A stretch of DNA of 6,528 nucleotides from NCBI GenBank assembly GCA_903873045.1, contig CAIQND010000297.1, positions 1 to 6,528 on the forward strand. The letters are read 5' to 3'. Shown one piece after another: positions 1 through 5,524 of the stretch. Position 1 is the stretch's first letter. Every line of letters starts with the position of its first letter. The position numbers and the translations under genes are program-made. Source of the stretch: an uncultured Methylococcaceae bacterium (GTDB taxonomy: Bacteria; Pseudomonadota; Gammaproteobacteria; Methylococcales; Methylomonadaceae). The notes under the pieces are model-generated. The model saw only the letters and a list, made by a program, of their open reading frames with translations. It made no database searches and had not been told where the DNA came from.

Positions 1-87
1 CGAATCCATGCGCAAAAAAATGAATTCCTTGACTCAAGTTGAACACTTGGAGTAAAAATTCACTTCCACCGATGCGTTAGGTTTTAG

Positions 88-133
88 GTGTTCAAGTTCG
101 ACCAGAATCAGTGTTCAAATTAATCAGAATACG
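88..133. repeat. Two-unit degenerate direct repeat
   Basis: Two adjacent units of about 23 bases both begin GTGTTCAA (88-95 and 111-118) and both contain CAGAAT near their ends. The middles differ by substitutions and about a one-base offset. The reverse complement of the shared octamer, TTGAACAC, occurs at 39-46, so the octamer appears three times in 80 bases, once inverted. This could be decayed repeat DNA or a binding-site cluster. Nothing in the sequence assigns a function. Confidence 0.4.
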
Positions 134-283
134 CAACAGTCACCTTGGATTTATTTGCAGCGGTAATTCATCAAAGGCGGGTGGGATTTTCTGTGCCCAG
201 ACTTCCTTTAGTCAAGGATTCTGAATAATTGCAAATACTTTGGGGTGTCTATGAAGGATGCCGAAAATTGGGTAAGTTTTTTA

Positions 284-314
284 CTCCCCCCTCTCTTTAA
301 AAAAGGGTAGGGCA
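284..314. repeat. Degenerate partial copy of the intergenic palindromic repeat
   Basis: The ten bases CCCTCTCTTT at 289-298 are identical to 2537-2546 in the left arm of the larger palindrome, in the same orientation. They are followed in both places by an A-rich step and then TAGGG. The right arm and the outer ends of the full element are not recognisable here, so this looks like a half or decayed copy. With the full copy upstream, it brackets the acyltransferase-3 gene. The match is short and C/T-rich, so chance or shared simple composition remains possible. Confidence 0.4.
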
Positions 315-408
315 ACTTTGTCTTGTTTGTTCAATAAATAGCTCCAATCTTCCTAACTACCTTTAAAAATGAACGAACCGTGAGTTATCAGGTATATCCT
401 TAAACTAT

Positions 409-2403
409 TTATTTTTTAAAAATTTCATCAATATAATTGGCAGTGTTTTTTACAAAAAAAGGTCTGAGATGATTATTATCCTTGTATAAAGGTATTCCGT
501 CATTAGTTAGTATTAAGCAACTATTGTTAGGACATAGTGTTGGGACTGGATCAATAATAACAGCTCCCGATCTATGAGTGAGATCAATCAATTCTTTACG
601 CAATTCTTCTTGTTCTTTATCAAAGGGTATTCGATTACTTATTTCTTTAACTGAAACTAATCCCCCTAATCTACTACCTTCAAAATATGTTTTTGGATCA
701 AATAGTTTGCTGGCTGGATTATCAAGTATCAAATATACTTTCTTTGTAACAGAAAGTTTTTTTAATAAGGTTTCTAAAGATAACAATGCAAGTTTTTTAG
801 CTTCGCCTTGGCGGAAATATTTTTTTTCTCCGTTTTCCAAAAAATAATATTCATAATTATTGTAATCGTCTTTTGTTTTTTTTGTTTGACCAATAAAATA
901 GTCGTTCCAATAAGCGCCTATTGCAACAGACTCAATGATTGGGTTGCTTGCAAATTTAATTGCTTCTTCTCTGAAGGCACCGCAATCAGGATGACTATCC
1001 TCATAAACACCTGGTATAGGGGGGCATCCACCTTGGGTAGCAAAATAAACCGATTTACTTACAAAGCTTGATTTATTTGCATAATCAACCACCCTTGGGA
1101 TATATTGTTCGATATGCGAATCGCCTAATAAAAGGACATTTTGGTTATCGTATTCCTTAAAGAAAAAAGATTGTCCATTCATTTTTAAAGTTTGAAGGCT
1201 TTTGGTGTTCTCCCAGTCACCAATTGCACTTACAATTATTTCAATTTTCGGATTACTATTGCGTGACCCCCATGTTTGATTTAAGGTGAGTAAGCCAAAG
1301 ATTAAAGAAAATAGCATGAGTATTGACAGTGAGGGAACAACAAATTTCGTTATGTTGTTTCGAATATGTTTTTCCAAGAATCGATAGGTTAGCCAAGCTA
1401 ATAAAAAACTCGTTAATACCAGCGTAAAACGAATTTCTTTTGAAGGTTCTCCATTTGCAATTATCCGTGCAAAAGATAGTAAAGGCCAATGCCACAAATA
1501 TAGTGGGTAGCTAATAAGTCCAACCCAAACCACTAATTTATTACCCAGTATATTCTTATTAAACCAAGCATTAGGGCCTGCGGAGATAATAAGAACAGCC
1601 CCAAGTGTAGGAAGTAAAGCCCACCACCCAGGAAAAGCCCGGTCACGGTTAACCAGCAATAAGCCGGCAGCGATAAAAATAAATCCTATAATTGCTTGCC
1701 AGTTTGGTTTTTTGGGTAAGTGCTGTGGTTTATGTAATGTTAAGTATGCTAACGTTCCGCCAAGCATTAATTCCCAAAAACGAGAAAAAGGAGAATAAAA
1801 ATCAGCAGTAGGATTAGTGTTGGCAATAAAGATATTAAAAGAAAATGAAATTGCAGCAATAGTAATTGTAAGCGTTAAGAAATTTAATTTACGCTTCCAT
1901 ATTAAGCCTAAAAGCAACGGCCAGACTATATAAAACTGCTCCTCAATTGCTAGCGACCATAGATGCAGTAATGGTTTCAAATCGGACATATTGTCAAAAT
2001 AACCGGCTTCATTCCACAGTATGAAGTTGGAAATAAAGCTGGCACCTGCCGCCATATGCTTTCCGAATTGAGCATATTCGTTAGAAAGCAAAACATACCA
2101 TCCAAACACATAGCTTGAAAACAACACAAGTAACAGAGCTGGAAAAATGCGTTTAATACGTCTCGCATAAAACTCAGAGTAGTTAAAGCTGTTTTTTTCA
2201 AGATTGCCAAATATAATTCCGCTAATCAGGAAGCCGGAAATGACAAAGAAAATATCTACCCCTATAAAACCACCGGGAATCCACTTAGGAAAAGCGTGAA
2301 AGCCGACAACAGAAAGAACAGCTATGGCACGTAACCCGTCAATGTCTGCTCGATACTTTGGGTGTGTTAGATGATGCACAGTGGTTTGAGAGTCAATAGT
2401 CAT
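409..2403 (-). CDS. Acyltransferase-3 / SGNH-domain O-acyltransferase (OafA type), 664 aa
   Basis: This is an inner-membrane enzyme that probably O-acylates (often O-acetylates) the exported glycan. Residues about 17-375 form an acyltransferase-3 domain of some ten membrane helices. It carries the family marks: YRADIDGLRA at 17-26 followed by the conserved His36, GVDIFFVISGF at 48-58, the RxxR pair at Arg82/Arg85, and HLWSLAIEEQFY at 147-158. After the last helix comes a periplasmic SGNH esterase-like domain. It has GDSH at 427-430 (nucleophile Ser429), a block-III-like stretch around GAYWNDY at 496-502, and Asp642/His645 in DNNH. Cysteine pairs (460/474, 624/629) suit a periplasmic fold. The length is normal for this fusion and all key residues are present. 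The ATG is fixed because an in-frame TAA lies one codon upstream; no good Shine-Dalgarno is visible. The gene stands 287 bases from its operon neighbour, behind repeat-rich DNA, so it may have its own promoter or be a later acquisition. The acyl group and sugar are not predictable. Confidence 0.93.
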   Translation of the reverse strand: MTIDSQTTVHHLTHPKYRADIDGLRAIAVLSVVGFHAFPKWIPGGFIGVDIFFVISGFLISGIIFGNLEKNSFNYSEFYARRIKRIFPALLLVLFSSYVFGWYVLLSNEYAQFGKHMAAGASFISNFILWNEAGYFDNMSDLKPLLHLWSLAIEEQFYIVWPLLLGLIWKRKLNFLTLTITIAAISFSFNIFIANTNPTADFYSPFSRFWELMLGGTLAYLTLHKPQHLPKKPNWQAIIGFIFIAAGLLLVNRDRAFPGWWALLPTLGAVLIISAGPNAWFNKNILGNKLVVWVGLISYPLYLWHWPLLSFARIIANGEPSKEIRFTLVLTSFLLAWLTYRFLEKHIRNNITKFVVPSLSILMLFSLIFGLLTLNQTWGSRNSNPKIEIIVSAIGDWENTKSLQTLKMNGQSFFFKEYDNQNVLLLGDSHIEQYIPRVVDYANKSSFVSKSVYFATQGGCPPIPGVYEDSHPDCGAFREEAIKFASNPIIESVAIGAYWNDYFIGQTKKTKDDYNNYEYYFLENGEKKYFRQGEAKKLALLSLETLLKKLSVTKKVYLILDNPASKLFDPKTYFEGSRLGGLVSVKEISNRIPFDKEQEELRKELIDLTHRSGAVIIDPVPTLCPNNSCLILTNDGIPLYKDNNHLRPFFVKNTANYIDEIFKK

Positions 2404-2448
2404 GAATTAAATTTATTTTCTGATTTTACGGTTAACAGTGTCTGAGCA

Positions 2449-2502
2449 GGATGGCACTTCGGGGTTGAATCAACCTTATAATGCATAGTTATGATGCCGT
2501 CC
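2449..2502. repeat. Nested inverted repeat upstream of the acyltransferase-3 gene
   Basis: The outer arms GGATGGCA (2449-2456) and TGCCGTCC (2495-2502) pair at seven of eight positions. Inside lies a perfect 13-base palindrome, GGTTGA-A-TCAACC (2463-2475), plus a GCAT/ATGC dyad around 2483-2497. The cluster begins 46 bases before the ATG of the acyltransferase-3 gene. It could be an operator, a leader stem-loop or a small dispersed repeat. The pairing is read directly from the sequence; the role is inference. Confidence 0.4.
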
Positions 2503-2503
2503 T
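2475..2503 (-). promoter_or_regulatory. Weak candidate sigma-70 promoter for the acyltransferase-3 gene
   Basis: On the minus strand TATAAG (2475-2480) matches the -10 consensus at five of six positions. The hexamer 17 bases upstream, AGGACG (2498-2503), matches the -35 consensus at only three. It would give a leader of roughly 65 bases and overlaps the nested dyad. AT-rich DNA throws up such -10 matches often, so this is only a candidate. Confidence 0.18.
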
Positions 2504-2521
2504 ATATTAAAACTACTTAAC

Positions 2522-2640
2522 TTGTAATGATTCAGTCCCTCTCTTTGACAAAGAGGTTAGGGGTGATTTTTTTAAAAAATTCCCCTCTACACCCTCGCTT
2601 TGCTCACCCCTTTTTCAAAGAGGGAGGTGAATAATTACAA
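2522..2640. repeat. About 119-base imperfect palindromic repeat (MITE-like or REP-like)
   Basis: The element begins TTGTAATGATTCA and ends with the near-perfect reverse complement TGAATAATTACAA, with one mismatch in 13. Pairing continues inward: CCCTCTCTTTGACAAAG on the left faces CTTTTTCAAAGAGGG on the right. At the centre AGGGG plus a T-run (2560-2573) faces an A-run plus CCCCT (2574-2587). The right arm carries an extra stretch of nearly 20 bases. The left arm holds its own perfect 15-base palindrome, CTCTTTG-A-CAAAGAG (2541-2555). The whole could fold into one long hairpin as RNA or single-stranded DNA. I see no open reading frame and no convincing target-site duplication. A related half copy lies at 284-314. 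It may also attenuate transcription between the two acyltransferase genes. Confidence 0.65.
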
Positions 2641-2680
2641 TATATTTATTTTTCAACATGCTCTGTTTTTTGTGGGTATT

Positions 2681-2698
2681 ACCCATAATTTTATGGGT
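2681..2698 (-). other. Stem-loop overlapping the stop codon of the hexapeptide acyltransferase
   Basis: ACCCATAA (2681-2688) and TTATGGGT (2691-2698) are perfect inverted copies two bases apart, realistically a six-pair stem with a six-base AT loop. The stop codon (2691-2693) lies inside it. An alternative short stem, GGGTA-T-TACCC, sits immediately beyond on the 3' side of the transcript and shares the ACCC bases. No run of T follows on the minus strand, so it is not a classical intrinsic terminator. It could stabilise the mRNA end or be the trace of a small repeat. Confidence 0.35.
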
Positions 2699-3260
2699 TA
2701 GGGGTAAAATTAAATGAATGCTTGCTTTGTGTATGTTTTAATATCTTCTCCTGCTTATCAATGTCGGTATTTAAAATAATTAGCCCTTTTTGTAATGCCT
2801 TATCTTTATATTCTTGTATTGACATTAATGGCTTAGCGGGAACGCCTGTTACCACTGTATTTTCAGGAACATCTTTTGTCACAACAGCTCCAGCACCCAC
2901 CACGGCATTAGGGCCAATTACAATATTGGGCATAAGGACACTATTAACGCCAATAAAACAGTTGTCTTTAATGACAATTCTTCCAAAAACGTTTAACCCT
3001 GGAATCTCCTTGCGAAAAATTCCAACGCCGCCATCGTGGCTAATAAATTTGACATCCTCTGTTATGGTGACATTATTACCAATGCTGATTAAATAGGGTT
3101 CACTGCCAAACAGATCTAAGTGCTTACTCATAATCCTACAATTGGCTCCTATAGTTACGCCGAATTCTTGTCTATAAAAATCTGCAATTGAGTATTCATC
3201 ATAAGCTCTTATGGCAATTAATTTTTTTAATCTGATTAATAATTTCAATATTTTTTTCAT
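2691..3260 (-). CDS. Left-handed beta-helix (hexapeptide-repeat) acyltransferase, 189 aa
   Basis: This is probably a cytoplasmic, trimeric, acetyl-CoA-type O- or N-acyltransferase acting on a sugar or nucleotide sugar of the polysaccharide pathway. After a basic, amphipathic N-terminus (residues 1-20), hexapeptide turns run from about residue 33 to 140 (VTIGAN, ISIGNN, IVIKDN, FIGVNS, IVIGPN, VVGAGA). They end in the family's VVTGVPAKPL strand-exit signature (137-145). His75 in FISHDGG occupies the place of the catalytic histidine in this group. The last 45 residues are a hydrophilic tail. The length is normal and the reading frame intact. The ATG lies 8 bases after the glycosyltransferase stop, and its only purine-rich ribosome site (AAAGG, minus strand at 3273-3277) lies inside the end of that gene with a long 12-base spacer. 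Translation is therefore probably coupled. The substrate is unknown. WcaF-like or CatB-like names would over-specify it. Confidence 0.88.
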   Translation of the reverse strand: MKKILKLLIRLKKLIAIRAYDEYSIADFYRQEFGVTIGANCRIMSKHLDLFGSEPYLISIGNNVTITEDVKFISHDGGVGIFRKEIPGLNVFGRIVIKDNCFIGVNSVLMPNIVIGPNAVVGAGAVVTKDVPENTVVTGVPAKPLMSIQEYKDKALQKGLIILNTDIDKQEKILKHTQSKHSFNFTPNP

Positions 3261-3268
3261 TAGTTTTA

Positions 3269-4189
3269 TTAACCTTTAGGATTGAAAATAATTCTTAATA
3301 GTTGATTGGGTAGAATTAATTTAAGCAGTATATTTTTACTTAGGCCTGCTAATCTTTTTGCAAATAATATGCTGCCAATAAAAATATTTTTATGCATGTA
3401 AGATGACTTAAACAGGCTTATAAAGCCATGATAATATCTGGTATTATTAAACAAACTTTTAATATACTGAGTTTTGGTTGAGGCCAATAAAAATGGGGTG
3501 GCGTAGTTTTGATTGTAGTCGGTATAAATTTTACTCTTGGTTGCAACCATGCATGGGAAACCGGCAAGAAAAGCACGGTGGCTAAATTCAAAGTCCCCCC
3601 AGTGATGAGGGAAATTAGCGTTATCAAAGCTACCAATGGTTTTAAAAACTAAAGCTGGAATCAATAAGGAAGCGCCGGTTACAATGTCGCATGTAATCAC
3701 CTCATCAAGTTGTATATCATCTAAAAGCTTATCGGCATGAATAGTGTCAATTTGTTTTAAGAATCCTGTAACATTAAAACCAGCAGTTATTATTTGTTTC
3801 TTTCCGTCCGGTCTTTTATTTAATTTAAGTGAGCTAACCAAAGCTTGCTGATTTTTATTGGCTACAGCCAATAGTTGAAGCAAAAAATCATCATCAAACT
3901 CCATGTCGTCATTCAAGGTTAACAGATAATCAAAATTCTGGCTTAAGGCGAACTCTACGCCCTTATTAATAGCGCCGGTCCACCAAAGGTTGCCATCGCC
4001 AGTAAGGATTTTTACTTCGGGGTAAGCCTGCCCAATAGCAGTAGCAGTGCCATCGGTAGAGCCATCATCCACTACAATAATCTGTAATAAAGTATCATCA
4101 GGGATTAAAACATTATTTTTTAATAGGCCGAGACATTTTAATGTGGTCTCACGTCTGTTAAATACAGGAATAATGATTGCAATTTTCAT
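3269..4189 (-). CDS. Family 2 (GT-A) glycosyltransferase, 306 aa
   Basis: This enzyme transfers one sugar from a nucleotide-sugar donor to a growing lipid-linked oligosaccharide at the cytoplasmic face. The N-terminal GT-A domain starts at once with IIIPVFN (5-11). It has the nucleotide-binding VVDDGSTDGT (39-48), then GDGNLWWTGAINKG (64-77), a pattern seen in rhamnosyltransferase-like GT2 proteins, and NDD at 93-95 as the metal-binding DxD equivalent. Farther on, TGASLLIP (171-178) and HHWGDFEFSHRAFLAG (195-210) form the acceptor/catalytic-base region. No multi-pass membrane domain is present, though the C-terminal 50 residues are basic and hydrophobic and may sit on the membrane. I chose ATG at 4189 over an in-frame TTG at 4201, because a GAG ribosome site (4197-4199) lies 7 bases before the ATG and the TTG overlaps it. 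Donor and linkage cannot be predicted. It follows the flippase gene after a 60-base gap. Confidence 0.9.
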   Translation of the reverse strand: MKIAIIIPVFNRRETTLKCLGLLKNNVLIPDDTLLQIIVVDDGSTDGTATAIGQAYPEVKILTGDGNLWWTGAINKGVEFALSQNFDYLLTLNDDMEFDDDFLLQLLAVANKNQQALVSSLKLNKRPDGKKQIITAGFNVTGFLKQIDTIHADKLLDDIQLDEVITCDIVTGASLLIPALVFKTIGSFDNANFPHHWGDFEFSHRAFLAGFPCMVATKSKIYTDYNQNYATPFLLASTKTQYIKSLFNNTRYYHGFISLFKSSYMHKNIFIGSILFAKRLAGLSKNILLKLILPNQLLRIIFNPKG

Positions 4190-4249
4190 AGTTAATCTCA
4201 ATTTATTAAGTTTAAAAGTATTTCGTTATATTTCCGAAAAAACTGACTA

Positions 4250-5524
4250 CTAGCTAAATAACTGCGAGTCTAACTGTTTTCTATGATGGTGATAATACTC
4301 AAACATGGATAGTAGATAAAAAGTATCGACAATAATTTTGGTAATTGCCGCGCCCATCACACCCCATTTGAAGACAAGGAAAATGTAGCCGACGACACTT
4401 AATACACCTAGGTAAATGGCATTATTTCGTAAAACCTTGGTACATCCATGTGCCAGCAAAAAACGGTTATAAACGTCACCCATACCATGTATTAAGGCAC
4501 CGGCTGCGCAGATATAGGCCAAAGGCACTACTTCGATAAATTGCTGGGAGTACAGTAAGACAATAATTTTGTCAATAACAGCCAGAAAACCCAGCAGGGT
4601 CAGGGTTGAAATGGCGAGTGTTGCGATAATGACTTTGCGCGGAATTTGGGTTAAGTTGGCAAACTGCTTAAAAAACGAGGTGGCAATAGCATTGGGTATC
4701 ATGGTCAAGGGCATGGTGATGGTGATGGCCAAAGAGAAAATACCAACCAGGCGGGTATCAAAAAAGTAAGCTAAAGAAAATTGACTTAATTGAGTAGTAG
4801 CTGTTGTTACCAGAACAGCCAGATAGACATTAAGACCGATAGAGCGATTATGGGCAAGTATTTCTTTGATGCCAGAGCCTAGTTTATTAAAGCGGGGTTT
4901 GGTCAGCAGGGTGACTAAAATAACGGTTATTGCGATACTCAGCAAAAAAAGCAGCAGGGCAATATCCAGCGAAAACCCAACGTATTGCTTGGTTATCAGT
5001 GCAGCAGGGATATACAGCAACTGCGGCAACGCGTTGAGTAAAGCCAGATTGGTGATTGCGTTTGTGCCCCGTAGCACTTCTTGAAGATAAAGCTGCAACG
5101 GGAATACAAAGACCAACGCAGAAAAAAGACGGAGTTTACCGGCCAGTTCTTGGCCGTACAGGTAGCCAACAGGAAAAGAGGCGATAGCCATTACTAGGGT
5201 AAAAAGCAATGCAATGACAGCGGCAATAACCAGCAGGCTCCCAGCCAAGAGCCTTTCTGTCTCCAGAGATGTACGTCTTGCCAACAGGTTGCTGCCGGTA
5301 GCAAACAAGCCGAAGGTGACGAAAGTGACACCCAGTGTCCAGATGGTTTGCAGAAACTTGAAATCCCCAAACTCTTTTATACCCAAGAGTCGTGTGTTAA
5401 TAACGCTTACCAGAATACCCAGCACTAGCGAAATGACCAGCGACAGGTATAGTACGCCGGTTTGTTTAACCCGTTTGCTTTTGAGCAGTTGTTTTATGGA
5501 TGAAAACAGGCTAAAACTACTCAT
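4250..5524 (-). CDS. Oligosaccharide flippase, Wzx/polysaccharide-biosynthesis family (MOP superfamily), 424 aa
   Basis: This is an inner-membrane transporter expected to move lipid-linked oligosaccharide repeat units to the periplasmic face for polymerisation or ligation. The protein is almost entirely hydrophobic helices, about 12 in number. The first (about 23-45) ends in NTRLLGIKEFGDF, matching the usual N-terminal signature in which a helix is followed by a short G-x-x-x-[FY]G motif. Charged loops occur near 82-92, 207-226 and 355-368. The region from NRFLLAHG (353-360) through KWGVMGAAITKI (386-397) matches the conserved C-terminal part of the family. The length fits the usual 400-480 residues. 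Its start overlaps the upstream gene's stop as ATGA and its ribosome site is poor (AGG only 2 bases away), so translation is probably coupled. The tail has three consecutive histidines (412-414), which is unlikely to matter. The substrate is not deducible. Confidence 0.88.
   Translation of the reverse strand: MSSFSLFSSIKQLLKSKRVKQTGVLYLSLVISLVLGILVSVINTRLLGIKEFGDFKFLQTIWTLGVTFVTFGLFATGSNLLARRTSLETERLLAGSLLVIAAVIALLFTLVMAIASFPVGYLYGQELAGKLRLFSALVFVFPLQLYLQEVLRGTNAITNLALLNALPQLLYIPAALITKQYVGFSLDIALLLFLLSIAITVILVTLLTKPRFNKLGSGIKEILAHNRSIGLNVYLAVLVTTATTQLSQFSLAYFFDTRLVGIFSLAITITMPLTMIPNAIATSFFKQFANLTQIPRKVIIATLAISTLTLLGFLAVIDKIIVLLYSQQFIEVVPLAYICAAGALIHGMGDVYNRFLLAHGCTKVLRNNAIYLGVLSVVGYIFLVFKWGVMGAAITKIIVDTFYLLSMFEYYHHHRKQLDSQLFS

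Larger units (their letters stand above)
1..408. other. Non-coding stretch downstream of the acyltransferase-3 gene
   Basis: No convincing coding region is visible on either strand; stop codons interrupt the frames I read, and the longest start I traced (ATG at 8, plus strand) ends after about 15 codons. The stretch holds a short imperfect hairpin around 32-53, a two-unit direct repeat at 88-133, and a degenerate repeat at 284-314 related to the palindrome at 2522-2640. A 9-base inverted repeat (AATAAATAG at 333-341, CTATTTATT at 405-413) spans the stop codon of the neighbouring gene, but it is AT-only apart from one pair and is not a convincing terminator. I see no GC-rich stem followed by a T-run on the minus strand, so where the operon transcript ends is unresolved. 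Confidence 0.6.

Noticed and set aside
333..413. AATAAATAG/CTATTTATT inverted repeat as a terminator
   Set aside because: The nine-base arms are almost pure AT and 63 bases apart, and no T-run follows on the minus strand, so chance is more likely.
578..1071. Plus-strand open frames of 87-89 codons within the acyltransferase-3 gene
   Set aside because: They are antisense to a gene with clear domain motifs, their translations resemble no family I recognise, and they lack plausible ribosome sites.
2722..3096. Plus-strand open frame of 124 codons opposite the hexapeptide acyltransferase
   Set aside because: Its low-complexity Thr/Pro/Ile-rich translation mirrors the hexapeptide repeats on the other strand, so it is a shadow of that gene.
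4190..4201. Longer glycosyltransferase start at TTG (4201)
   Set aside because: It adds only four residues before the conserved MKIAIIIPVFN start and overlaps the apparent ribosome site, which is well spaced for the ATG at 4189.
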